From JAGTVG01 sp964389805 (GTDB lineage: Bacteria; Bacteroidota; Bacteroidia; Cytophagales; Cyclobacteriaceae), in NCBI GenBank assembly GCA_964389805.1, contig CAYMFU010000025.1, forward strand, positions 1-25,937: a DNA stretch of 25,937 nucleotides, read 5' to 3'. Under the pieces are notes generated by a model. That model ran no database searches. It had not been told where the DNA came from and saw only the letters and a list, made by a program, of their open reading frames with translations. The stretch's first letter is position 1. Each line of letters opens with the position of its first letter. This document shows positions 1 to 9,001 of the stretch, in pieces. A program made the position numbers and the translations under genes.

Positions 1-1
1 G

Positions 2-220
2 TCTGATCCCAAGATCGTTCATCTTGATGGCTTGAATTTTAGCAGGGCCTGGTGTTTGTTCGGGATAAGTAATTTGATAGATGAACCGCTTAAAGATGAG
101 CTGATTCTTAAGGCTGAGAATCATTTCAATGCAAGTTTCCCGCATTTATCAAGCGGGAATTATGAAGGCGAACATTGGCTTACTTCCTTTGCAATTTTAG
201 CGATTACATCACAACCCTGA
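2..220 (+). CDS. DUF2891 family protein, 3' end only
   Basis: This is the last 72 codons of a gene whose 5' end lies outside the window; the frame is open from base 2 to the TGA at 218-220. The visible part reads DPKIVHLDGLNFSRAW, then a helical stretch, then SGNYEGEHWLTSFAILA. The block 'HLDGLN.SRAWCL' and the block 'GNYEGEHWL.SFA' near the C-terminus are typical of DUF2891 proteins, whose function is not established (family recognition from memory). It ends one base before the ATG of the transporter at 222, so the two are probably co-transcribed. Confidence 0.75.
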   Translation, partial: SDPKIVHLDGLNFSRAWCLFGISNLIDEPLKDELILKAENHFNASFPHLSSGNYEGEHWLTSFAILAITSQP

Positions 221-221
221 T

Positions 222-1526
222 ATGTCCGTAAAAAACAGTCCTCTTAAATTCAGTCAGATCATTTTCTGGTCAGTTATCTCAGCAGCATTTATAGGACCAG
301 GGACAATCACTATGGCCTTAAAAGCCGGATCAAATTATCAGCTCAATTTAATCTGGGCTATTTTTTTCTCGATTCTTGCTTGCATTATATTGCAGGAATC
401 TGTTTCCCGAATTACGATTACCTCTGGCCTGACCCTTGGCGAAGCCATTCAAAAAAAGTATGGAAGAGGGAGGATCATAAATTATAACATTTTATTAACA
501 GCGGCTGTTATCTTTGGATGCACAGCTTATCAAGCGGGTAATATTACAGGAGCTGTTCGAGGCGTTCAGCTGGCAGTGAATACTCAAAAGCTGGCTATTG
601 TATTAAGTATTTTTATTTTTGCATTTGGCTTAATGTGGATTGAAAGGCTTAAGTTGATCACCAGTATTCTCGGTATTCTGGTTAGCATAATGGCATTGTT
701 ATTCCTGTTAATGTCCATGAAAACCAACTTTTCAGCTTCAGATATTATATTATCATTTGTACAACCAAAAATTCCAAGATCATCCAGTATACTTATAATC
801 GGTTTGATTGGAACTACTATTGTCCCATACAATTTATTCATGGGATCAGGCTTGAGTAGAAACAGGGATCTTAAATCTACCAGGTATGGATTAACAGGCG
901 CCATTTTACTTGGCGGATTGATTACGATATTTATTCTGATAACCGGAACCATTATTCAGGGTGAGTTTAGCTTTGATACCATTTCATCAACGATTCAATC
1001 AAAAATCGGTAAATGGGGTACATTTGCGTTCGCTATAGGACTTTTTGCAGCTGGCTTTACATCCTCGGTTACAGCCCCTCTTGCGGCAGCTATTACAGCC
1101 AGGACCATTTGGCCAAATTCTAATACCAGACATCAAAGATCCATTTACAGACTTACATGGATCACCGTTTTGAGTATCGGCACCTTATTCAGTCTATTAG
1201 ATTATCATCCAGTATTTATTATTATTATGGCTCAGGTAATCAATGGTTTAATACTACCCTTTGTTGCTTTATCTATTTTTTTCGTCATAAATGATAAAAG
1301 AATAATTTCCGCTAAATATAAAAATGGTGTTATCGCGAATATGGTTCTAATGCTTGTAGTAGGAATGACGATCTTTCTTGGAATTTTTCATTTAGTATCC
1401 GTTGGTATGAATATTTTGAATATAATTTCAGGCATACCCTATGAAATGATCATTGCTGGAATTATATCACTAATAATTATACTTATTATGGCTATTCATA
1501 TTTCCAGGAATCGCAACACCGTTTGA
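222..1526 (+). CDS. Nramp-related membrane transporter lacking the canonical metal motifs
   Basis: A 434-residue integral membrane protein with about eleven hydrophobic segments and the Nramp/LeuT-fold layout: 'FIGPGTITM' at residues 23-31 in the first segment, 'QESVSRITITSGLTLGEAI' at 58-76, and 'GTTIVPYNLFMGSG' at 197-210 in the sixth. Classical Nramp proteins coordinate Mn/Fe with DPGN in TM1 and MPH in TM6. Here the DPGN stretch is replaced (GPGTITMALKAGSN) and MPHN reads VPYN. It therefore belongs to the Nramp-related branch and its substrate cannot be assumed to be Mn2+ or Fe2+; Mg2+ or another cation is possible. ATG at 222 follows the stop of the DUF2891 gene by one base. The gene converges on the deacetylase gene with only 12 bases between stops. 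Confidence 0.85.
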   Translation: MSVKNSPLKFSQIIFWSVISAAFIGPGTITMALKAGSNYQLNLIWAIFFSILACIILQESVSRITITSGLTLGEAIQKKYGRGRIINYNILLTAAVIFGCTAYQAGNITGAVRGVQLAVNTQKLAIVLSIFIFAFGLMWIERLKLITSILGILVSIMALLFLLMSMKTNFSASDIILSFVQPKIPRSSSILIIGLIGTTIVPYNLFMGSGLSRNRDLKSTRYGLTGAILLGGLITIFILITGTIIQGEFSFDTISSTIQSKIGKWGTFAFAIGLFAAGFTSSVTAPLAAAITARTIWPNSNTRHQRSIYRLTWITVLSIGTLFSLLDYHPVFIIIMAQVINGLILPFVALSIFFVINDKRIISAKYKNGVIANMVLMLVVGMTIFLGIFHLVSVGMNILNIISGIPYEMIIAGIISLIIILIMAIHISRNRNTV

Positions 1527-1538
1527 GAAAAATATCTT

Positions 1539-2615
1539 CTATTTTTTAGCCGGAAATACCCATTGATAACTGAACCAATACCATTGAGAATTATCCTTAC
1601 TTGGGATGGTTACAGTATACAGATGTCTTCTGGATTTCAACTCCTGATCCGCAGAAATCTGAAAGGACAGTTTATCCCCTTCTAATTCCTTTAGTACACA
1701 TTTTCCTCCCTGTACAAAGCACTGTATCTGATCAAGATCAAATATTTCCTTATCCAGGACAAACTGTAGAACAGGAGGATTTTCTGTCGCTATCGGAGAT
1801 GAAGGTATTGTTTTAACAACAGGGAGTGGCTTCATTGAGATCTTTTCGGAAAATGCTTCTATCTTTCCATATTGATCGGTCATTGGAAACCTCGGCAAAG
1901 AATAAAGGTCAGAATAGGCTGACATAACTCCTGAATTTTGAGCAGTTGCCCCGATAAAATCCATATTCCTTATAACCTCCATCATTCCTTCATCATACTC
2001 ACCATATGGATAAGCGAAAACCTTTGGTTTTACATTTAATTTTGATTGTATTAAATCCTGAGCCACCTGAACATCATGACAAAACGCCTGGTATCTGATA
2101 GTTGTATCCATGTTTAGGAAATAATCATGGCTGTGGGTATGATTGCCTATTTCTATCCCATTATTTACTAAAACTTTGAGATCGTCCCAGTTGATATAAT
2201 CCCCACTACCCACGGTCTCAGTATTGATAAATAAGGTTGCCGGAAATTCAAATTCTTTAATGATTGGAAATCCATTATCCATAAAAGAATTAAACGCGTC
2301 ATCAATAGTAATTACAACAAATTTGCCATTGGCGTCATTCGAACTTAGCTTTTGAATTGCATCGCTTAATCTTAGAACCTTATAATTATTGTTTTTGAGA
2401 TAAGATAACTGTTGCCGAAACAACGTTGAACTAATGCTGGTGCTGGGATATTTCGTCTCATCAAATCTATGGTACAATAATCCTATAACTTCTACATTTT
2501 TATTCAACTCAATGACAGGGGGATTTTCATGTGGTTGACCAAAAGCTGGTTCTTTAACATTATTGCAACCATAAAATACAAAAATTGAAACAATATATAA
2601 TATATTAATTTTCAA
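1539..2615 (-). CDS. Polysaccharide deacetylase (NodB/CE4) lipoprotein
   Basis: 358 residues. The start is TTG: the in-frame stop TAG lies only four codons upstream, and the only other candidate between them is ATT. The N-terminus is a lipoprotein signal ending in FVFYGC, with the lipid-bearing Cys at 17. A NodB homology domain follows: motif 1 'ITIDDAF' (103-109, catalytic and metal Asp pair 105/106), motif 2 'GNHTHSHDY' (157-165, metal His), and motif 3 'AYPYGE' (201-206). About 110 residues after the domain look like a small beta-sandwich. Members remove N- or O-acetyl groups from envelope or extracellular glycans; the substrate here is unknown. It lies 17 bases downstream of the glucosaminidase gene on the same strand, so the two are likely one envelope-glycan operon. 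Confidence 0.87.
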   Translation of the reverse strand: MKINILYIVSIFVFYGCNNVKEPAFGQPHENPPVIELNKNVEVIGLLYHRFDETKYPSTSISSTLFRQQLSYLKNNNYKVLRLSDAIQKLSSNDANGKFVVITIDDAFNSFMDNGFPIIKEFEFPATLFINTETVGSGDYINWDDLKVLVNNGIEIGNHTHSHDYFLNMDTTIRYQAFCHDVQVAQDLIQSKLNVKPKVFAYPYGEYDEGMMEVIRNMDFIGATAQNSGVMSAYSDLYSLPRFPMTDQYGKIEAFSEKISMKPLPVVKTIPSSPIATENPPVLQFVLDKEIFDLDQIQCFVQGGKCVLKELEGDKLSFQISADQELKSRRHLYTVTIPSKDNSQWYWFSYQWVFPAKK

Positions 2616-2632
2616 TACTTTAATCTATATCG

Positions 2633-3502
2633 TTAAAGCTTAACTTTAATAAAATTGTTTTTATCCAATTCGCAGGAATCATACCTTGTTAAATTATTTT
2701 GAACTATAATCTCTCCTACTTTCTTGACATAATCATTACGCAGTTCTGAGTATTTGTTTAAGTACCAAATCAATTCATAAGGATTATCTGAATTATTTCT
2801 TTTTTCCCGAAATTCATCAAACGCCCAGGAATTAGCCAAAGTCAGGAAATAATCTTCAACGGATTGAGCAATATTATCGTATTTCTTCAGATATATCACC
2901 AGGCCATCACGATTTGCAGATGCTGGCATTCGTCTATCAAGTTTATTATATGACCATATACCAAATGCGTTATTGCCTTTAAGAAAGAATCTTGAATTTC
3001 CCCATCCGGTTTCGAGGATAGATTGCGCCAGGACGATAGAGATTGGATGTAGATGTTGTTTTTGAGTTATTTCAATTAGACTTTCAGTTCTATACTTTAA
3101 ATACAAGGAGCTTCTGAATGCGCTATCATCAGGAGTTAACCTGTCCTTTGCCCTCATTTTCGCCCATAATCTTTCTGTTCTTGCTTTTTCATTTAATAGG
3201 TTAAATTTCACCACTAATATTGCAGGCAGTAATGTTTCTATGTATCTATTCTTTCTGCTGCTTTCAGGGAAATCATTGAACTTAGATATATCTTCATAAA
3301 TAACTGGCTTTACTGTTTTCCCATTAATCTTCACAATATCTGAAGGTTTTTTTATTGATTTATATTCAATCAGAAGTGATAATTTTTCTTTCTTTACACT
3401 ATAATTAATCGGAATAGATAGGATTAATACTACTATTGCGAGAAATATGATCACAAATAGTGCTTTAATCGTTTTTGAAAGATAACCTTTAAGAAACTTC
3501 AT
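2633..3502 (-). CDS. Bax-like membrane-anchored glucosaminidase
   Basis: 289 residues from the ATG at 3502. An upstream in-frame ATG at 3580 would add 26 residues but would place the gene inside the patatin gene; the 3502 start gives a normal signal anchor (hydrophobic segment about residues 12-31). The C-terminal half has the lysozyme-like glucosaminidase fold of the Bax/FlgJ group: 'HPISIVLAQSILETGWGNS' with the probable catalytic Glu at about 164, followed by 'GNNAFGIWSY'. The preceding 'IETLLPAILVVKFNLLNEKA' matches the region ahead of the domain in Bax proteins. The expected role is hydrolysis of peptidoglycan GlcNAc-MurNAc bonds on the outer side of the inner membrane. It sits upstream of the deacetylase gene in the same transcription unit. 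Confidence 0.85.
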   Translation of the reverse strand: MKFLKGYLSKTIKALFVIIFLAIVVLILSIPINYSVKKEKLSLLIEYKSIKKPSDIVKINGKTVKPVIYEDISKFNDFPESSRKNRYIETLLPAILVVKFNLLNEKARTERLWAKMRAKDRLTPDDSAFRSSLYLKYRTESLIEITQKQHLHPISIVLAQSILETGWGNSRFFLKGNNAFGIWSYNKLDRRMPASANRDGLVIYLKKYDNIAQSVEDYFLTLANSWAFDEFREKRNNSDNPYELIWYLNKYSELRNDYVKKVGEIIVQNNLTRYDSCELDKNNFIKVKL

Positions 3503-5825
3503 GATTATCATATATTTCAATAAAGAAAACAAAAAGAAATTAGAAAATATAGTTTTCAACAAAATAGTAAAACTCCTCATAATCGCTTTTTGCTTATTCC
3601 TTTATATGTCAAATCCTTCCTTTGCACAGGAGGACAGACCTAAAATTGGTCTGGTATTAAGTGGCGGTGGTGCAAAGGGAATCGCTCATATTGGCATACT
3701 TAAAACACTGGAAGAAGTTGGATTAACACCGGATTACATTACAGGAACGAGTATGGGAAGTATTATTGGCGGACTGTATTCAGTTGGATATACGGCTGAT
3801 GAATTGGAAGAGCTGGTTACTACCATTAACTGGGATGCGTTTTTAACTAATAAAATCCCAATGGATAAAGTCGCCATTGAGGAAAAAGACTACTATGGTC
3901 GATATCTGTTAAATTTTTATATGCAGGATAAGAAATTTTCCTTGCCAAAAGGTGTAATTGACGGACAATCCTTAATGGAGTTATTTTCCAGATTAACACG
4001 TCCGGTACATGGGATTAATGATTTTAATGAATTTCCAATTCCCTTCAGCTGTGTTGCTACCGACATTGTTACAGGGCTTCCGGTTACTCTTGATAAAGGA
4101 TCGCTTGCCATGGCCATGCGGGCGAGTATGGCAATACCTTCCATCTTTACACCCGTTAAGATAGATGACCATTTGTTAGTGGATGGTGGTCTTGTAAGAA
4201 ACTTTCCGGTTCAAGAAGCTATTGACTTGGGTGCAGATATCATAATTGGTGTATTCGTCAGTTCCGACCTGGCACCTGAGTCAGAAATGACCTCAGCTAT
4301 TGCTGTATTGCAGCAATCGGCCTGGGTAACCAGTGCATTTGACACAAGAGAACAAATGAAAAAGGTCGATATACTAATTGAGCCGAACCTGAAGGGTTTT
4401 TCATCGGCAAGTTTTACCTCTGCGAGTAAAATTCTTGATCGTGGGAACGAATCAGGAAAAGAATATTATAATATTCTTAAGAATCTTGCTGACTCAGTTA
4501 AAAGTCTAGGTAGTTTAAAAACAATAAGAAAACTGGAGGTGAAGGAAAGCTATCCAATAACTGAAATTGATGTCATCGGAAATCGTTTCTTATCCAATGA
4601 GTTTATTATAGGGAAACTCAGAATTAAGCAAAATGATAGTATTTCCATTGATCATATCGAAGAACGTATTAATGTATTATTTGGAACTTTGTATTTTGAA
4701 AAGATCTGGTATGAAATTATTGCCTCTGATGGAGGATATACCTTGAAACTGCACGTTAAGGAGAAACCAAAAACAGAATTAAAATTCTCCTACCATTACG
4801 ATTCTGAAAACAAAGGGGGTGTTGTAGGAAATATTACTCTCAGAAATATGCTTTTAAAAGGAAGCCGGTTTGTTCTTGAAGCTGATTTGGCTGTTAATCC
4901 TGGTTTTTGGGTAGATTATTTCAAATATCTTGGAAAGGGTCAAAATGTTGCTATACGGTTTAAAGGAATATGGGATAAGAGTGACCTCCCTTTATATGAC
5001 AGCCTGGGTAACAATGTAAGCTTATTTAAAAATCAGAATGTAAATGCGGCAGTTGGTTTACAATCCACACGGACGCAAAATAATACTTTTGGGGGCAACA
5101 TCAGATGGTCTCACGCTTCTTTTAAGCCAAAAGTGGCATCAGAAGATCTCAGGACAATTGAAAAGGTGGTTTATAAAAGCACATCGCTCAACGTATTCTT
5201 CAGAAGAAACAGTTTAAATAGAAGGTATTATCCAACAAAAGGATCTATAGTCGATGTTATATACAGGTCGGTTTTCCATGTAGACGGTGAGCTTGATCTT
5301 GCAGATAGTGTCGTATTGGACCCGAATGATCTTAATTTAAACACGGACAGGATCCAGGCCCTTTATGCAAGTTATCTGCAATTGATCCCTGCAAGTAAAA
5401 AGCTAACCTTTTCTGCTGAGGCAACTATGAATATATCGAACCTTGAAAGTAACACACTGAATTTTTCTGAATACTATTATATTGGTGGATTCTTCCCCAG
5501 GAATTTTAATCTAAATCCATATTTTGGAGGTAGTCAAAGAGAATTCGCGGCAGCCAATTTTTTATATACAGCCGGTCAGGTTCAATATGAAGTCATACGT
5601 AACCTGTTCCTGAAAGGGGTAATCAATTATCTGGATGCAGAATATCCTATGAAATGGGTGTACGCTGATCTGGATGCTTCTATTTTAGGTGATCGTTACA
5701 GGAGGTTTGGATATGGGTTTGCGGCAGGTTTTAATTCACCTCTGGGACCTATAAATCTGGCCTTTGCAAAGGACAGTCATCGAAAAGGTTGGAATACTTT
5801 CTTTTCAGTCGGATTTATCTTTTAG
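3501..5825 (+). CDS. Patatin-like phospholipase fused to POTRA and outer-membrane beta-barrel
   Basis: 774 residues. A signal peptide ends near 'NPSFAQ' (residue 43). The patatin domain follows: oxyanion loop GGGAKG (55-60), nucleophile GTSMG with Ser84, and 'VDGG' with Asp228 completing the Ser-Asp dyad. At about 352-420 a POTRA-like module starts with 'YPITEIDVIGNRFLS'. From about 425 to the end, alternating beta strands form a barrel closing with 'FFSVGFIF', a terminal Phe being typical of outer-membrane proteins. This is the architecture of type Vd autotransporters such as PlpD and of the large patatin/Omp85 proteins of Bacteroidota. ATG 3501 is the only usable start ahead of the signal peptide, and it overlaps the divergent glucosaminidase ATG. 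The stop lies 11 bases from the msrA stop (convergent). Confidence 0.92.
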   Translation: MIIIYFNKENKKKLENIVFNKIVKLLIIAFCLFLYMSNPSFAQEDRPKIGLVLSGGGAKGIAHIGILKTLEEVGLTPDYITGTSMGSIIGGLYSVGYTADELEELVTTINWDAFLTNKIPMDKVAIEEKDYYGRYLLNFYMQDKKFSLPKGVIDGQSLMELFSRLTRPVHGINDFNEFPIPFSCVATDIVTGLPVTLDKGSLAMAMRASMAIPSIFTPVKIDDHLLVDGGLVRNFPVQEAIDLGADIIIGVFVSSDLAPESEMTSAIAVLQQSAWVTSAFDTREQMKKVDILIEPNLKGFSSASFTSASKILDRGNESGKEYYNILKNLADSVKSLGSLKTIRKLEVKESYPITEIDVIGNRFLSNEFIIGKLRIKQNDSISIDHIEERINVLFGTLYFEKIWYEIIASDGGYTLKLHVKEKPKTELKFSYHYDSENKGGVVGNITLRNMLLKGSRFVLEADLAVNPGFWVDYFKYLGKGQNVAIRFKGIWDKSDLPLYDSLGNNVSLFKNQNVNAAVGLQSTRTQNNTFGGNIRWSHASFKPKVASEDLRTIEKVVYKSTSLNVFFRRNSLNRRYYPTKGSIVDVIYRSVFHVDGELDLADSVVLDPNDLNLNTDRIQALYASYLQLIPASKKLTFSAEATMNISNLESNTLNFSEYYYIGGFFPRNFNLNPYFGGSQREFAAANFLYTAGQVQYEVIRNLFLKGVINYLDAEYPMKWVYADLDASILGDRYRRFGYGFAAGFNSPLGPINLAFAKDSHRKGWNTFFSVGFIF

Positions 5826-5836
5826 AAATCGCTCTA

Positions 5837-6469
5837 TTAATTCTTCAATTTGTCAGCAAAGACTTTATGTAGCTTTTCCATTTTAGGTTTTATTACATAA
5901 GTGCAATAGGGTTGATCAGGATTTAAATCGTAATATTCCTGGTGGTAATCCTCAGCCTCATAAAAGGTATCAAAAGGTACAATTTCAGTTACAATAGGAT
6001 TTTGAAATGCTTCAGATGCATCAAGAGCTGATTTATATTCCTCTGCGAGATTTTTTTGTGATTCACTATGATAGAAGATTGAAGACCTGTATTGTGTACC
6101 CACATCATTACCCTGACGATTAAGCGTGGTTGGATCGTGTGTGCTCCAGAAAACTTCTAGCAGCTCTTCAAAACTTATTACATCGGGATTGAAATAAATC
6201 TGACATACCTCAGCGTGTCCTGTAGTACCCGCACAAACCTGTCTATAGGTAGGATTTTTAACGTGTCCACCGGAATAACCGGATATTACTTTGTCTACGC
6301 CATTTAAGCTTTGGAAAACAGCTTCAACACACCAGAAACATCCAGCCCCGAAGGTAGCCACTACGTTTTGATTATTAGATTGCGATTCCATATCCCTGTC
6401 GTTATCATTTGGTCTTGAACATGCAGCAAATGAAATATCTATAAGTAATATTAGCGCTAATATTCTCAT
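5837..6469 (-). CDS. msrA: Peptide-methionine (S)-S-oxide reductase MsrA, lipoprotein form
   Basis: 210 residues. The MsrA domain is complete: 'FGAGCFWCVEAVF' carries the catalytic GCFWC motif (nucleophile Cys44, Cys47), followed by 'GYSGGHVKNPTY', 'GHAEV', 'FWSTHDPTT', 'QYRSSIFYH' and 'YHQEYY'. A C-terminal 'DQPYCTYVI' supplies a likely resolving Cys189. The enzyme reduces methionine-S-sulfoxide in proteins using thioredoxin-type electrons. The N-terminus is a lipoprotein signal ending SFAAC (Cys17) followed by a polar linker, so the product should act in the periplasm or at a membrane surface rather than in the cytoplasm. It lies 81 bases downstream of the LRR gene on the same strand; a weak hairpin between them may separate the transcripts. 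Confidence 0.95.
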   Translation of the reverse strand: MRILALILLIDISFAACSRPNDNDRDMESQSNNQNVVATFGAGCFWCVEAVFQSLNGVDKVISGYSGGHVKNPTYRQVCAGTTGHAEVCQIYFNPDVISFEELLEVFWSTHDPTTLNRQGNDVGTQYRSSIFYHSESQKNLAEEYKSALDASEAFQNPIVTEIVPFDTFYEAEDYHQEYYDLNPDQPYCTYVIKPKMEKLHKVFADKLKN

Positions 6470-6514
6470 CTTTTTAAGTAATACTAGGATAACTGAAAAA
6501 GCGAACTAATGTTT

Positions 6515-6540
6515 AAAAAACGATATGATCAGATCTTTTT
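6515..6540. terminator. Weak A/T-rich hairpin between LRR gene and msrA
   Basis: The arms are AAAAAA plus GAT (6515-6524, one unpaired C) and ATC plus TTTTT (6533-6540). On the minus strand this gives GAT/ATC and A/T pairs followed by a run of six T, 11 bases after the LRR stop codon. It has almost no G/C pairs, so termination would be weak; it could equally be chance in AT-rich DNA. Confidence 0.25.
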
Positions 6541-6550
6541 CCGGAAATAT

Positions 6551-9001
6551 CTAGTAATAAAGTACCTGACAGTCGGGATGATCAGCCTTGAATCCATCAA
6601 TTGCTTTAGATTTCAGAAAGGTATTATAACAGGTTATCATTTCAAGATTCATCAGAGATTTAATCGGTTTTAATGATTTTATTCCAGTATTTGAAATATC
6701 AAGTTCTTTTAAATGAGTTAAGGATGATAATGGATTCAGTTTTTTAATCTTGGTTCCTGATATTTTTAACACTTCCAGCGTCTTTAATTCACTTATAAAA
6801 TCAAGATCATTTATTCCAGTATTCGATATATCCAGATGCCTTAACTGTTTGAGAAAAGTTATCGAACTGAAATCTGAAACCGGGGATGCTGTCACCTTCA
6901 AAAGAGTCAATCCTTTATGATCCTGGATCTTTGATATATCACTTATATTAACCCGGTTTATCTCCAATCCTTTTAAATAGTACAACTCATCAAGAGGTTC
7001 AACATCCTTGATATCAATGCTATCTATTTTAATATTTTCAAGATAAGTGATAATGTGCAGGTTACGATTATCGATTTGATATTGGTCTATTCCCGCATTT
7101 TTAGTCAGGATCTCCTTCCATTCATCAGAAAGTCCCTCCCACCAATTCACTAAATAAACTGACCTGTATATTACAAGACATTCGGGATTACTATCAATAA
7201 ATTTGAGGATATCAGATGTCTCAATCTGCGCATCATCTACATCCAGATATCTTAATCCCCGTAAACCAGTCAAACTTTCAATAGATGATACCCTTGTTCC
7301 CCTCAGGTCAAGATAATCCAGCTGCTTAAGTTCTTTTAGTGAATCAATATTGGATATATTCGATGAGGCTGCATCGATATGAGCTAAATTAGGAGTTTGC
7401 GTTATTGAGCCTATATCAGATATATATGAATCATGCATGTCAAGAAATATCAGGTTTCTAAAAGGCCACAAATCCGGTAATTTATCCGTTGTCTTAAGAC
7501 CTTCAAGGTATAGAGAATCCTCTTTCGTAATCTCAGCAAGTTCTACAATTGATGGTTTCGGACTCAGTGAAAATTTTGCAGAGAAGAGACTTTGTAAGGC
7601 ATTGTCTAAATCATTCCACCATGCCTGTAACTCTTCTGACTCAAAGATCACCAGTGTGTTGGGATTTAAATTCATAAAATCATTAGCATCCTGATTTGTT
7701 ATACTGCTATTATCACAATAAATCTTTCTCAAGGAAATGGTTCCAGATAAATTAGCCAACGTTTGAATATTGGTAGATTCCAGGTTCAATTCTTCAAGGA
7801 CAGGAAGGCTTCTGATGGGATTTATATCAGTAATTTCAGTTCCCTCAAGTATTAAAACCTTTAGAGATTCGTTATTTGACAGCGATTCCATATTGGTAAT
7901 ATTACTGTATGAAGCATCCAGATAATGTAATTGAGGAAATCTGGAGATCCAATCATAGGATTCAGAATTAAAATGAGAAAGTTCCAGTTTATTTAAATGT
8001 TGAAAGTCCTCTTCAAACGAAATTGAATCAATCTCACAGTTGTTCATAACAAGATGCTCGAGTTTTGGATAATTCTCAAGAATACTGATATCCTTTATCT
8101 GAAGGTCGGACAAATTCAGATATCTGATCTCAGAAGCATATCGTATATGGTCGATCGTATCAATGTGGGTATCTGAAATATCGAGGTGGGTAATTTTATT
8201 GTGAACTCGCAGAGGAGTCAATTCCTCTATTGAAGTATTCGACAAGTTCAGATATCTGAGTTGATTCAGCTTGAAAAGCGGCTCAAAATCATATATATAA
8301 CGGTTTGAAGACAGATCAAGTGAATCGATCTCTATAAGTACTTTCAATTCTTCATACCCCACACTGTCATAATAATTGAACCTTTGCTGAAAGATATATT
8401 TCCATTCAAATGACAGTTGCTCCCACCAGTTCATAAGATCCTCTTTCTCACTGAGTTTTGTTGTATAGAAACTAGCTATTTTCAGATCATCAGTTTTCTC
8501 GTAATAATTGACCTCCACATAGCGTGTGATGGTTTGATTGATAGTATCAGCCAGGACGGTGATCCCATTTAAATTCCTGTTAATTTTCACCAGATAGAAT
8601 AATTGACTACTGTCGTTAATCATAGGTTGAACATCTTCAATGTCAAGCTTAAAGCTCACGTTCTTGAAGAAGAATTCGACATCCTTTAAATATGCCTGAA
8701 CATCTTTATTTGTAACCGTAGAACGATTTAAATCAAGATCATCTTCTACCTGTACATTTTCATCCCTGAAGAACTTACTGTAACTCGTAGTAATAATTAC
8801 ATCCTTTTCTCTGCGGGGAGTATACGCATCCCCGATGGTATTCAAGGCAAATTCAAGGTATGTGATCAACTCCTTTACTCTTTCAATCTGAGCAGCCGTT
8901 GTATCATCCTGCATCTTCCTGTACGCAAGCAGATCATGACTCATGCATACAGTAATAAACAGCAGAATTATTAGTTTTAGAAAGCCGGTTTTAATTTTCA
9001 T
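6551..9001 (-). CDS. Secreted leucine-rich-repeat protein with three WW-headed units
   Basis: 816 residues from ATG 9001, which overlaps the previous stop by 11 bases; a longer form from 9031 would run deeper into that gene. After a signal peptide (about 1-27) comes a non-LRR domain (about 40-187) resembling the 192-residue neighbour. The rest is internalin-like LRRs of about 22 residues (pattern L..LdisnT.I..l..l). They fall into three units, each opening with a Trp pair: NWWEQLSFEW (191-200), AWWNDLDNAL (460-469), NWWEGLSDEW (619-628). Each unit closes with a similar strand: NPNTLVIFES (446-455), NPECLVIYRS (605-614) and HPDCQVLYY at the C-terminus. The repeated unit shows internal duplication. 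LRRs usually bind proteins or glycans; the ligand is unknown. No sorting domain or membrane anchor is seen at the C-terminus, so it is probably periplasmic or released. Confidence 0.85.
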   Translation of the reverse strand: MKIKTGFLKLIILLFITVCMSHDLLAYRKMQDDTTAAQIERVKELITYLEFALNTIGDAYTPRREKDVIITTSYSKFFRDENVQVEDDLDLNRSTVTNKDVQAYLKDVEFFFKNVSFKLDIEDVQPMINDSSQLFYLVKINRNLNGITVLADTINQTITRYVEVNYYEKTDDLKIASFYTTKLSEKEDLMNWWEQLSFEWKYIFQQRFNYYDSVGYEELKVLIEIDSLDLSSNRYIYDFEPLFKLNQLRYLNLSNTSIEELTPLRVHNKITHLDISDTHIDTIDHIRYASEIRYLNLSDLQIKDISILENYPKLEHLVMNNCEIDSISFEEDFQHLNKLELSHFNSESYDWISRFPQLHYLDASYSNITNMESLSNNESLKVLILEGTEITDINPIRSLPVLEELNLESTNIQTLANLSGTISLRKIYCDNSSITNQDANDFMNLNPNTLVIFESEELQAWWNDLDNALQSLFSAKFSLSPKPSIVELAEITKEDSLYLEGLKTTDKLPDLWPFRNLIFLDMHDSYISDIGSITQTPNLAHIDAASSNISNIDSLKELKQLDYLDLRGTRVSSIESLTGLRGLRYLDVDDAQIETSDILKFIDSNPECLVIYRSVYLVNWWEGLSDEWKEILTKNAGIDQYQIDNRNLHIITYLENIKIDSIDIKDVEPLDELYYLKGLEINRVNISDISKIQDHKGLTLLKVTASPVSDFSSITFLKQLRHLDISNTGINDLDFISELKTLEVLKISGTKIKKLNPLSSLTHLKELDISNTGIKSLKPIKSLMNLEMITCYNTFLKSKAIDGFKADHPDCQVLYY

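Noticed and set aside
584..952. 122-residue open frame antisense to the transporter gene
   Set aside because: Shadow of a strongly supported membrane protein frame; no recognisable domain.
3503..3580. Longer N-terminus for the glucosaminidase from ATG 3580
   Set aside because: It would add a second hydrophobic stretch ahead of a good signal anchor and would overlap the patatin gene by 80 bases.
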